From Nocardia inohanensis NBRC 100128 (GTDB taxonomy: Bacteria > Actinomycetota > Actinomycetes > Mycobacteriales > Mycobacteriaceae): a DNA stretch of 64,000 bases. Under the pieces are notes generated by a model that searched no databases, was not told where the DNA came from, and saw only the letters and a list, made by a program, of their open reading frames with translations. The stretch lies in contig NZ_BDBK01000004.1 in the NCBI RefSeq assembly GCF_001612945.1, positions 186,001 to 250,000 of the forward strand, given 5' to 3'. A program made the translations under genes and the position numbers. Positions within the stretch are counted from its first letter, which is position 1; each line of letters starts with the position of its first letter. Of this stretch, positions 31,101 through 38,549 are shown in pieces.

Positions 31101-33557
31101 CACACCGCGCCGGAGTCCGCGCTCGCCCGACGGGTGGCTCTCGAGGAACGGAACCTGCTCGAATTCCGTCCCCGGTTCGGGCCGGAGCTGAGCGATGCCG
31201 ACTACGAGCGGGCGGCCCAGGAGCATCTGAACCGGTTGCGGCAGCAGGTTTCCGGCGATTTCGCCGGAGACCTCGTGCGTGCCGAACAGCGGGCGCTCGA
31301 CGGGCGGATGCGCGAGGAGTCGGCACGGCGCATCTTCGACCCGCTGTTCGAGCCGAGCACGAAACCCGCACGCGGCACGGTGAAGGTCGATTTCCTGCTG
31401 GAGTCGCTGGATCCCATCAATGCCGCACTCAATGATCCGGCGCTGTCGCCGCAGGAGCGCGCCGCGGCGCTGCGGGATGCCGTCGAGCAGTTCCGCAACA
31501 GCATGCCGGAGGCGTTCCACGCCGCCATCGATCCCGAGGTATTCACTCGGATGCGTTCCGCCGCCGACGCTTTCGCCGACGCTCCGAACCGGATCACCGC
31601 GGTGCTGGACCATGACAGCGGACGACTGCACGTCGCGGGCAGCACGACGCCCGTGACACTGGGCGACTTCCTGCGCGAAGTGGATCGCGCCAATCGCGCC
31701 GCTACCGCACACGGCTTGAATATCGAGTACACGGTGGTCGTGCACGACGGGGCGGACGGGAAATCGACCGTCGAGATTCTCCCCCGGCCGCGACCGCAGC
31801 ATCGGCTGCCGCTGGCGCAGAACGCTTTCGGTCCGGACAACACCCGCATCCCGCATCAACCGCGCCCGCCGGTGGCGCGCGTCCAGGGCGGTCACACCGT
31901 CGATGTCGGTGTCGGGCGCAGCGCTTTCGCGGTGGAGATGACGCCGGCCGCGGATCGCGACGGCGGCGGGCTGATCATCAAGACCGAACTGGCCTCCGAT
32001 TTCGCGGTCGCGGGCCAGCGCCGCCGCGACCTCGGCATTCTGGATCCGGGACCGCTGACCGAGGCCGGAACCGTCATGGTGTTCGGCGATCTGCTGACCA
32101 ATGGGCATCTGCTCACCGATGCGCCCGCGGGTGCGGTCGGGCGGATCTTCATCAACAATGTCAGCGCCGATCTACCCGATGCCGTATACCGCGCCATCGC
32201 CGAACGCCTGGCGGACACGCTCGCGCCCGGCGGCCGCGTCGAAGTGCAGTGGGATATGAAGCCCGAGCGGGAGGGCGGTAAACCGGGCGACCGGAACCAT
32301 ATTCTGGGTACCAAGCTGTGGGATGCGATCGACGCCGTTTACCGGGATCGCAAGCAGCCCAACCCGTTCCGTATCGACGAGCATCGCGTCTTCCCGTACC
32401 CCGGGAACAGCGACTACGACTACACGATCGACGCGGGCGCGAGCAACAACCTCAACACCGCGCGGATGGCGGCCTTCAATCCGCCGCTGCCCGAACATCG
32501 CATGGTGCTGGTCTACGAACCGAGCCCGGACGCGCAGCAGATCCAGTCCACCTACGGCATTCCCGAGCAGAACCAGGAAAAGATCCAGACCTACGCCGAC
32601 CAGCACGACCTGCTCATCGATGTCCGGCCGACGAATCCCGACGCCGTGACACATCTGCAAGACGGCGCCATGCCCAAACCCATGGCGGTCAAGGACAAGA
32701 CCGTCAACGACGCCGATATCGCGCTCGGCGCACCGCCGGAAGCCAAGGGGCTGGTCGGCCGGTTCGCACCCGGGCAACTACAGGTTCCCGACGCCGCATC
32801 CCTCACCCCCGAACAGCTTCAGGCGCTCCAGAAGCGACTCACCGATCGTGAGAACGACTTCCGGGCCTACGAGCAGTACATGGCGGACCTGATCGCGCAG
32901 GGTCACTTCCGGGTGACCGAGGAGGGCGTGCTGGAAGGCCGGGTCGGCGACGAATACCGGCCCGTCACAGGCGATCACGACCTGTTCGATATGCGCCATG
33001 CGGACGGCACCCGGCTCACGCCCGAGGAACTACGCGAGCACGAAACCAACCTGATGGGCTTGAACGCGGGCATTCAGCACGGCCCGCACGTGTACTGGGA
33101 GCCCGCCGGCGAATATCAGCGGGTCCGGAACTTCGAGAAGATCATCAACGAGCATCAGCCGCCCACCGAACCGGATTCGAGCAATGAACCGCTCATTCGT
33201 TTCCGGCCCGGCGTCGATCCCGAGGTGGTGTGGGCGGATCTGGATCTCGAGGCCATCGACCGCGAGATGACGCCGTGGCATCTGGAAGCGAATCTGAGCG
33301 GGCTGACGCCGCGCAGCGAGGCCGATCTGGACGAATTGCGCAGGCGGGCCTATGAACTCGCCAACCACCCGGATTTCGACCACGCCGCCTATCGGGCCTG
33401 GTTGAGCAATCCGGCCGACCCGCCGTCGGAGGTCGGCTCGCCCGCGCATCAGATCGCGATCATGAAGCGGGAGGTGCTGGCGGGCACCGATCCCTCCGAC
33501 ATCCTGGCCATGTTGGACGGCGATCCGGACCCCGCCGACGCGCGGGACGAGCGGTGA
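28155..33557 (+). CDS. Toxin 2: 1,800-residue multidomain ESX-type toxin with ExoY-like cyclase domain
   Basis: GTG 28155 is chosen because GAGGGG precedes it by 4 bases and the product then opens like CpnT-type proteins ('LEFPSWLEWLEWFVGSDWP'). Parts: WXG100-like domain with hydrophobic helices (1-~330); disordered linker with 19-residue repeats; the shared domain with 'SHELAEI' (His890) and 'HLGGRFAEL'; a helical region; a Rossmann/methyltransferase-like segment (~1240-1440; 'TVDVGVGRSAF', 'GRIFINNVSADLPD', 'LAPGGRVEVQWD'); and an ExoY/edema-factor-like domain (~1465-1700; R1491, 'PKPMAVKDK', D1607/D1609 in 'VTGDHDLFD', H1642 in 'QHGPH'). No immunity gene follows; the next gene is convergent. 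Confidence 0.75.
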   Translation: MALEFPSWLEWLEWFVGSDWPHGNEDRMWRMAQDLEAVAGQVDDLVDDLDALIGKLGDAYPEGDGGAQILAWLKPLRDGNEAGHGSISELGDHYRALAKAADDMGDQLQSAKLNFYIAGAWLVAELAIAAGSGPFAPALEGTAFATARTWFRLLGEQFANRIMSLIGRRITNPLLRQILPKLIYEVTQEALVETFQGLSQEFLVQTIQQQTGHTDGYDWGAMRDNAIISAVAGATGGAAGYGMNHFLPPDVGGWKGALKGGITGATAGAAGAGAAWLTGGMLNGNWDFDPRSLTGGALSGAGPSALHGFAGQSDHSGAPIGSNIGQPDATGTQSGSGTPAAPEGRTEAPGAQNGSGPQQAPEARTEAPGAQDGSGPQQAPEARTEAPGAQDGSGSQQAPEAPGAQHGSGSQHGSDGGTDSPSGQNGSGSQQHEPSGESDGTRTHAASSSAGDTDTGTGARQEAPAQQHEPTTGENNAPAVVDSRRDRPEADAADKGEAGESSHRGSDSAPRSESRISAPDSNDAGQQSNTGQSNGASGAAIAPGSAIGTGPSAGMSAPGTSGGPSATGSGTTSSPGSATTPQSTSGASPAAANTSAPASTAGTSASTPGAGVSPSNAAPGSHPGAGSNTGPHSATDPRTSAADPARSGIPARDVRLSVPTDGATAKPVPTSPIQAAPTAIDHVGSPREPGLTRADFDNPVTSERATGPRVEPDAPRLDTSDIRARDHGDGSHPVREVPRATETSAAPGTAGPVPVPVDTPGQHRSGEGTRSPGDRPVTPADSRDSGTARAVGDFHGNARPAGAPDLTPEFVADQISKNLALITPEGVSWNRDQQHFLLDNGETVTVSIAETPANPSDDAPVAEFRARPGGYDIELSPRARDADVVRALSHELAEIRLFQDPVIPVDSREDRPTALTPHLGGRFAELRTLTAQIDQTAVDPARAQELPRLRRDFDDLVNRLGLRDPVHGPIVERLLAEHDSSQHTAPESALARRVALEERNLLEFRPRFGPELSDADYERAAQEHLNRLRQQVSGDFAGDLVRAEQRALDGRMREESARRIFDPLFEPSTKPARGTVKVDFLLESLDPINAALNDPALSPQERAAALRDAVEQFRNSMPEAFHAAIDPEVFTRMRSAADAFADAPNRITAVLDHDSGRLHVAGSTTPVTLGDFLREVDRANRAATAHGLNIEYTVVVHDGADGKSTVEILPRPRPQHRLPLAQNAFGPDNTRIPHQPRPPVARVQGGHTVDVGVGRSAFAVEMTPAADRDGGGLIIKTELASDFAVAGQRRRDLGILDPGPLTEAGTVMVFGDLLTNGHLLTDAPAGAVGRIFINNVSADLPDAVYRAIAERLADTLAPGGRVEVQWDMKPEREGGKPGDRNHILGTKLWDAIDAVYRDRKQPNPFRIDEHRVFPYPGNSDYDYTIDAGASNNLNTARMAAFNPPLPEHRMVLVYEPSPDAQQIQSTYGIPEQNQEKIQTYADQHDLLIDVRPTNPDAVTHLQDGAMPKPMAVKDKTVNDADIALGAPPEAKGLVGRFAPGQLQVPDAASLTPEQLQALQKRLTDRENDFRAYEQYMADLIAQGHFRVTEEGVLEGRVGDEYRPVTGDHDLFDMRHADGTRLTPEELREHETNLMGLNAGIQHGPHVYWEPAGEYQRVRNFEKIINEHQPPTEPDSSNEPLIRFRPGVDPEVVWADLDLEAIDREMTPWHLEANLSGLTPRSEADLDELRRRAYELANHPDFDHAAYRAWLSNPADPPSEVGSPAHQIAIMKREVLAGTDPSDILAMLDGDPDPADARDER
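29196..29400 (+). repeat. 57-bp coding repeats in toxin 2 linker
   Basis: Units start at 29196, 29253 and 29310, then a 45-bp shortened unit leads to a degenerate end. They encode a 19-residue Ala/Gly/Gln/Pro unit ('APGAQDGSGPQQAPEARTE'). In-frame low-complexity spacer. Confidence 0.8.
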
Positions 33558-33574
33558 AACGAGACCTCGTCCCG
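33543..33574. terminator. Candidate bidirectional terminator between toxin 2 and PE-like gene
   Basis: Perfect 9-bp inverted repeat CGGGACGAG (33543-33551) / CTCGTCCCG (33566-33574) with a 14-base loop spanning the toxin stop. The GC-rich stem lies between two convergent genes. No T-run, as is common in actinobacteria. Confidence 0.5.
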
Positions 33575-33587
33575 GCTACCGCACGGT

Positions 33588-33896
33588 TCAGAGCGCGACG
33601 AAGTCCACCACGGAATCGTCTTCCACCCGGCCGAAGTTATCGGCCTGGGCGCGAATCGCGGTGGCCAGCTTGCGCAGTTCGTCCACGCCCGGAGCGGACT
33701 GCTGGACGAAGGACGCGCCGACCGCGGTCAGCGTCCCGGCCGCCCGCACCGACACCTCGTCGGCTCCGGCGGCGGCGATCGACAGCGCCGGAGATTCCGC
33801 GCCGAGCGCGGCTTCCAGACGGTCTGCCAGCGAATCCAGGTCGGCGGCCGCGGACAGCGCGGCCTTCTTGTCGAAACTTACGTTCCCCGTAGTCAT
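33588..33896 (-). CDS. PE-family-like protein
   Basis: 102 residues; ATG 33896 with GGGAGGG about 10 bases upstream. 'AAGADEVSVRAAGTLTAVGASF' is the PE hairpin, near-identical in plan to 384-701. Last gene of the minus-strand run that begins with the giant gene. Unlike the first copy there is no PPE gene after it; convergent toxin 2 follows directly. It must therefore pair with a PPE encoded elsewhere or act alone. Confidence 0.8.
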   Translation of the reverse strand: MTTGNVSFDKKAALSAAADLDSLADRLEAALGAESPALSIAAAGADEVSVRAAGTLTAVGASFVQQSAPGVDELRKLATAIRAQADNFGRVEDDSVVDFVAL

Positions 33897-33935
33897 TTCA
33901 GATCATCCCTCCCTTGTTCAGCGCATCCTATCGCG

Positions 33936-35144
33936 TCATTGCGCGGCCCGTGGCGTGGTGGTCCCCACCGCACCCACCACCGGCACGCCGGTATTGCCCA
34001 ATTCGCCGACCACTTCGTCGCCGTGTTCGGCGGTGACCAGGTTGGAGTGCACCTCGTCGTCGCCGGCATCGCCCGAGCGCGGCGCCAGACCGGCTCCGGT
34101 CGCGGCCATCGGCGCCATGCCCGGCGTCAGGGCGGCGGTATTGCCGCGCGTCGAGGCGGCGGGCTCGGCGGCCGGCGCCGACGGGGTGGAGGCCGCGGCC
34201 GAACGCGTGTTGTGCAATTGGCCCAGCGGAGTGCTACCGGCCGCGCCCGAAATGGCGCCGATCGCACCCGAAAGCGCTGCGCCGCCGGTGGATCCGCCCG
34301 GCGTCACTGCCGCCGCCTCGCTCGCCACCGGTTCGGCCGTCTCGGTCTTGGCGATGGACTGCAAGCTCGATTGCGCCGATTGCGCCCCGCTGGACAGCGC
34401 GCTCACGCCCGAGGAGAGCAGGGTCAGCATCTGCGTCAGCTGTGACATCGAACCGGAGGAGGACGGCGCGTTGGTGACCGCCACCTTCTGTCCCGCCGCC
34501 GACATGCTGGCGCTGTGCACGCCGAGCTGGGTCTTGGTCGAAGCGACCACCGCCGTTGCCTCCGCGGCGGTTTCGCTCGCCAGCGACAGCACGAACACCT
34601 GCCCGGCCGGGGTGACCAGGAACGGCGCCGCGATGGTCAGGCCGGTCACGAACTTGGCGATGATCGCCGACATGCTGGCGGTGCCGACGGCCACCGTGCC
34701 CGCGGCGCCGGTCAGGATCGTCTTCTGCTGCACGTTCTGGGTTTCCAGCTCGGCGGTATTCGCCGCCGCCTGGGTGCCTTTCGCGGCGGCCGAGGTGGCG
34801 CCGTCACCGGACCAGTCGCTGGAGGCCATCGACGCCAGCGAGCTGACCAGCGACATGACGGTCTGCAAGGCGCTGGAGATATTGGAGAGCGCCGTGGTGG
34901 CATCGGAGGTGTTCAGTTGCCCGGTACCGAAAGACGAGGCCAGATCGGTGAGCGGGCGGGTCAGCACCGACAGGTCCAGCGTCGGCAGCGGCGGCAGCTC
35001 CAGCGAGACCGACATGGCCGGGATCTCGGGCAGCGACGGCAGCCCCATATCGCGCAGGATGTCGTTCACCGGCCGATCCAGCATGGGGCCGAGCGCGGTG
35101 CCGCGCAGCACTTCCGACAGCGTCGGATCGGAGGGGGTGGTCAT
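33936..35144 (-). CDS. Ala/Ser-rich ESX-associated secreted-type protein (paralogue of 729-2099)
   Basis: 402 residues. Same plan as the 456-residue protein: Pro/Leu-patterned start ('LPSLPEIPAMSVSLELPPLP'), helical body with Trp-x-Gly ('SSDWSGDGATSAAAKG'), hydrophobic Ala-rich region ('LVTPAGQVFVLSLASET'), disordered Ala/Ser stretch and an ending with 'EHGDEVVGELG' and 'VPVVGAVG'. It lacks the long Gly/Ser linker of the other copy. It starts 5 bases after the EspC-like stop. Function unknown; the shared ending and position imply an ESX substrate family. Confidence 0.7.
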   Translation of the reverse strand: MTTPSDPTLSEVLRGTALGPMLDRPVNDILRDMGLPSLPEIPAMSVSLELPPLPTLDLSVLTRPLTDLASSFGTGQLNTSDATTALSNISSALQTVMSLVSSLASMASSDWSGDGATSAAAKGTQAAANTAELETQNVQQKTILTGAAGTVAVGTASMSAIIAKFVTGLTIAAPFLVTPAGQVFVLSLASETAAEATAVVASTKTQLGVHSASMSAAGQKVAVTNAPSSSGSMSQLTQMLTLLSSGVSALSSGAQSAQSSLQSIAKTETAEPVASEAAAVTPGGSTGGAALSGAIGAISGAAGSTPLGQLHNTRSAAASTPSAPAAEPAASTRGNTAALTPGMAPMAATGAGLAPRSGDAGDDEVHSNLVTAEHGDEVVGELGNTGVPVVGAVGTTTPRAAQ

Positions 35145-35149
35145 GGCCG

Positions 35150-35455
35150 CTACAGCGATAGGAAGTCGTGGCCGGAGGCGGCTTCGGTGCTGTCGTGCAA
35201 CCCGGCGGCCTCGTGCGCGGCCAGCGCGGTGCCGGCGTAGACGTGGGCCAGTTCGGCGGTGGAGGCCACGTGATTGGCTTGCGCGCCCGCGTAACTCAGC
35301 AGGAATTCCTGGCCGATCAGGCCGAAGACCGGAATGACGGCGGCGAGGCTGGCGGCCTGGTCCACCGCGGCGGCGGACGCCACCGTGGTCGCGAGTGCGG
35401 CATTGGCCTCACCGTAGGCGCGGATCGCGTCCGTCGAAGCGACGAGCTTGTCCAT
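35150..35455 (-). CDS. EspC-like type VII secretion target
   Basis: 101 residues; ATG 35455 with GGAGGGG 5 bases upstream. Ala-rich helices and 'IPVFGLIGQEFLLSYAGAQ' match the copy at 2096-2410. The C-terminal helix carries 'AHVYAGTALAAHEAAGLHD'. The EspC-like/secreted-type gene order is identical in the two clusters. Confidence 0.65.
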   Translation of the reverse strand: MDKLVASTDAIRAYGEANAALATTVASAAAVDQAASLAAVIPVFGLIGQEFLLSYAGAQANHVASTAELAHVYAGTALAAHEAAGLHDSTEAASGHDFLSL

Positions 35456-35630
35456 CGGAGCCCCTCCATCAAGAAGATCAACTCGTATCGAACTATACAG
35501 AGCGAGGGTTCGCCCGGCATATCAGTCTGTACATACTCCACACAATGGCGATGAACGCCCGGTGATCTCGAAATGATCAACTGGTGATGCGGATCATCAT
35601 GGCGCAACGCGTGTTTCGATGACAACACCC
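35456..35630 (-). promoter_or_regulatory. Probable promoter region for the EspC-like/secreted/PE genes
   Basis: 175 bases, less GC-rich than its flanks, splitting the minus-strand run. TATAGT (minus strand, plus positions 35492-35497) could be a -10 element about 37 bases from the EspC-like start; no convincing -35 was seen. The corresponding gap in the first cluster (2411-2522) is also AT-richer. Confidence 0.3.
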
Positions 35631-35975
35631 CTAAATTGGGCGCAGCCAGCTCTCCGGTTCGGTGTCGTAGTCCTGCTCCTCGACGATCTCCTGCCGCGAA
35701 ACCTCCTCCACCGTGGGCAAACCCGTGAGCGCCAGCAGTTCCGGCGCCAGCCCGGCCGCCTGCAATTGGGCGCGGCGCTGCATCCCGGCCCGGGTCGCCG
35801 CCTGCCGGCACAGACGCAGGATCTCGGCGGCCAATGGCTCGGGTGCGCCACGCAGCTGGTCCGATTCCACCGAAAGCCCCACCGGCAGGCCCTCTTCGGT
35901 GGTGGTCACCACGATCGCGCCGGTGCGCGAGGAGACGGTGAACTCGGTGGGGAAGCGGGTGTCCTCGAGGCTCAT
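35631..35975 (-). CDS. YbaB-like ESX-associated protein ending in EEQDYDTEP-x-SWLR
   Basis: 114 residues; ATG 35975 behind AAAGGACG. Strands 'TGAIVVTTTEEGLPVGLSV' and helix 'AEILRLCRQAATRAGMQRR' resemble a YbaB core; the tail 'VEEQDYDTEPESWLRPI' matches the 2834-3199 protein. It follows EspG here, whereas in the first cluster its counterpart heads the divergent minus run. A separate canonical YbaB gene, present at 2523-2822, is missing from this cluster. Confidence 0.65.
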   Translation of the reverse strand: MSLEDTRFPTEFTVSSRTGAIVVTTTEEGLPVGLSVESDQLRGAPEPLAAEILRLCRQAATRAGMQRRAQLQAAGLAPELLALTGLPTVEEVSRQEIVEEQDYDTEPESWLRPI

Positions 35976-35985
35976 CGACGTCCTT

Positions 35986-36762
35986 TCATTCGTCCGCCAG
36001 GGTCAGCAGCACTTCGTTGATGTAGGTGTCCAGGGTGGTGATCATGCGACGCTGATCGGCCGCGGCCGCGACCGGCGGGAAGTCCCCGGTCACCAGATAG
36101 CGGCCGTCCTCGGCGATATCGCGCCACTGGAGTTTCTGCCGGGTGATGCCGCGCGGGCCGAAACGCGAACGGCCCTGCACCACTTCGATCACGCCCAGCC
36201 GCAGGGCGTCGGTGGCCAGGAAATCGGCGGCCTGATCGACCACCGTGCCGTCCATGGTCTCGTGCGCCGGAGACAGCCCGTAGCCGTAGTCGAATTCGTC
36301 GGCGTGCTCGGGTTCGGCCAGCACCACATCGCGTCCGCGGCCGGCCTCCGAATCGGGCAGGGCGCGAACGATTTCGGTGGCCAGCTCGGGGCCGTAGCAT
36401 TCGGTGACGGTGAAACCGGCGCTGTGCCTGACGGTTTCACCCGGATGCTGGACGATCAAGTAGCCCAGATCGTCCTGGCGCAGGCCCAGGATGCGGATGC
36501 TGCCCGCCGGGTCCTGCCGGTCGCGGCCGTCCCAGCCGTGCACTTCGACCTTCACATCGGGCGAACCCATCGGGGCGAGCAGCTCGGCCAGGTTCTCCTC
36601 GCGCTCGCGCAAGCTCCCGCGGGCCTGCGCCAGCGCCACCAGATACTCGTCCCACCACTGCTCGCGGGCAATGAAATCCAATGGCCAGGGCAAGGATTCG
36701 ACGCCGAGCTGCTCCCACAGCACAACCAGCTCCAGGTCGGTGAACGACCAGGTTCGAGGCAC
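35986..36762 (-). CDS. EspG-family ESX chaperone, second copy
   Basis: 258 residues; GTG 36762 five bases after the previous stop. N-terminal 'TWSFTDLELVVLWEQLG', central 'DLGYLIVQHPGETVRHSAGF' and 'RSRFGPRGITRQKLQWRDI' align with the copy at 6562. The two copies have diverged widely outside these blocks, so each may serve a different PE/PPE or EspB-like partner. The gene lies between the EspB-like gene and a YbaB-like gene. Confidence 0.85.
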   Translation of the reverse strand: MPRTWSFTDLELVVLWEQLGVESLPWPLDFIAREQWWDEYLVALAQARGSLREREENLAELLAPMGSPDVKVEVHGWDGRDRQDPAGSIRILGLRQDDLGYLIVQHPGETVRHSAGFTVTECYGPELATEIVRALPDSEAGRGRDVVLAEPEHADEFDYGYGLSPAHETMDGTVVDQAADFLATDALRLGVIEVVQGRSRFGPRGITRQKLQWRDIAEDGRYLVTGDFPPVAAAADQRRMITTLDTYINEVLLTLADE

Positions 36763-36767
36763 CGGGA

Positions 36768-38510
36768 TCAGCCCTCCACCACCGGCTTGGCCACGATCGG
36801 CGGGGCGCCCATCGCCTCCTCCAGATATTCGGTGGAGTCCAGGAAGTCGGGGCGCTTGTGCTCCTTGCCGCCCTGCTGACCACCCTGCGCGCCGTGGCCG
36901 CCCATCGGCATACCGCCCATCGGCATCCCGGCACCCGAGGCGGCGATACCGGCGCGGGAAGCGCTGGCGGAGGCCACCATCGAACCTTCGGCGCTGACCG
37001 CGGCGCGCGGAAACAGGCGCTGGCTGAGCGCGGCGGCCGGATTGGTGGCCGGACCACCGCCACCGCCGGCTCCCCCGCCGCCCTTGCCCGCGCCCTGCTT
37101 GGCCTGGCCGAGCAGGCTGGACAGGCCGGAGAGATCAGCGCCGGCCGCCGTCGACGCCTTCTTGGTCGATGCCGCCGAAGAAGCCTGCTGGGCTGCCGAT
37201 TGCAGACCGGAGAGAGCGCTGCTCAGGCCGGAGCTGTCGCTGGAACCGGAGGACGAGCCCGAGCCGCTGCCGTCGCCCGAGGAACTGGAGCCGCCGGGGT
37301 CGGTGCCGCCGGGCTTCGTCCCGTTCGGGTCGGTGCCACCGGGTTTGGTACCGCTCGGATCGGTGCCGCCGGGTTTGGTGCCGCTCGGATCGGTGCCGCC
37401 CGGCTTCGTCCCGCTCGGCATGGTCAGGTTCGGCGTGGTGCCCGATTTCAGCCCGAACTTGTTCTGCCCGCCCGAGCTACCGGATCCGCCGCCGCCCTGA
37501 TTCTGTCCGCCGCCGCCACCGGAGGTGGTCGAAGCGGGCACCGTCGGATCGGTGAAGATCGGAATATTGGCGCTGGCCTTGGCGAGTCCTGGGGTGTACC
37601 AACCGGCGAACCACTTGGCCTCGGTGGCGGCGATGTCGGTTTCGGTCTTGGTGCCGTTCCATTCATCGTTCCAGTCGTCGGGCGAGACCCGTTTGATGAA
37701 CTCCAGCACCCCCGAGAAGTAGTACAGGGTGCCCGCCATGACCCGCAGGTCGCCCGTGAAATCGGTGGCTTGGGCCTTGAACTTCTTGGCGGCGGCGATG
37801 GCGGCGTCCGCGCCGTCGCCCTTCCACAGGCCCTTCGTCTCCAGCTGTTCCAGGCCGTTCACCAGATTGGTGAAGCCCTCGTCGACGCGGCTGCCCACCC
37901 ATTTCCAGACCGAGCTCTTCTCGGCGACCTTGTCGTGGTGGATGCCCTGGCCCACCTCCCAGAACCATTTGCCGCGTTGGGCATACGGGTTCTCGGCGCC
38001 GATGGCATCGCCGTAGTGGTTGCCGCCCACCTTCGGCAGGCCGGTGGCGCCGGCCTTGGCATCGTGATCCTCGAGGCTGCCCTCGTACCAGACCGGGGCG
38101 GTGCCCGTGCCCAGGCCGTCGGTGGGCATCGAGACATTGTCCGGGCCCATCGACTTCTTGACCTTGTCGAACTGGGACCGGGAATCCTCTTCGGCGGTCT
38201 TGTACTTGTTATCGGCGTCGATCAGGGTCTCGCCCATGGCATTCACGAGATCGATGTAATGGTCGATGATCCCGTTTAGCCGCCGGCCCTCGTGATTGCA
38301 CCGCTCGGCCATGGTGATCGCGGACTTCAAGACCCCGTTGTCGCTGAATCCGATGTGCTCGGTGAGCGGGCCGGTCATATCCCGGACGAAGCCGAGACGG
38401 TACGCCACCTCGGCCGCGTTCCGGACGGCGGCCTGCGCGGCGCCGTCGGCCACCACCAGACCACCGTTGCGGGCCTGCCGTCGCAGTTCCAGCCAAGGGT
38501 TGTCTACCAT
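36768..38510 (-). CDS. EspB-like / WXG100-superfamily large ESX substrate, second copy
   Basis: 580 residues; ATG 38510 with GGGAG upstream. The helical N-terminal ~300 residues contain Trp-x-Gly ('TKGLWKGDGADAAIAAAKKF'). Next come a linker of 10-residue 'SGTKPGGTDP' repeats, Ser/Gly tracts, Met-rich 'GMPMGGMPMGGHG' and a conserved short tail ('RPDFLDSTEYLEEA', compare 'KRAEYLKSDENLDE' in the first copy). Like EspB it combines a helical body and disordered C terminus. EspG follows, as in the first cluster. The product is probably exported with the PE/EspC-like partners. Confidence 0.6.
   Translation of the reverse strand: MVDNPWLELRRQARNGGLVVADGAAQAAVRNAAEVAYRLGFVRDMTGPLTEHIGFSDNGVLKSAITMAERCNHEGRRLNGIIDHYIDLVNAMGETLIDADNKYKTAEEDSRSQFDKVKKSMGPDNVSMPTDGLGTGTAPVWYEGSLEDHDAKAGATGLPKVGGNHYGDAIGAENPYAQRGKWFWEVGQGIHHDKVAEKSSVWKWVGSRVDEGFTNLVNGLEQLETKGLWKGDGADAAIAAAKKFKAQATDFTGDLRVMAGTLYYFSGVLEFIKRVSPDDWNDEWNGTKTETDIAATEAKWFAGWYTPGLAKASANIPIFTDPTVPASTTSGGGGGQNQGGGGSGSSGGQNKFGLKSGTTPNLTMPSGTKPGGTDPSGTKPGGTDPSGTKPGGTDPNGTKPGGTDPGGSSSSGDGSGSGSSSGSSDSSGLSSALSGLQSAAQQASSAASTKKASTAAGADLSGLSSLLGQAKQGAGKGGGGAGGGGGPATNPAAALSQRLFPRAAVSAEGSMVASASASRAGIAASGAGMPMGGMPMGGHGAQGGQQGGKEHKRPDFLDSTEYLEEAMGAPPIVAKPVVEG
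37300..37419 (-). repeat. Four 30-bp coding repeats
   Basis: Units at 37300, 37330, 37360 and 37390 encode the decapeptide SGTKPGGTDP in the linker of the EspB-like protein. In-frame length, so copy-number change would not shift the frame. Confidence 0.8.
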
Positions 38511-38549
38511 GCCGGGCTCCCTACCTTGTTCGTTCGAGCGAGCGGGTTC

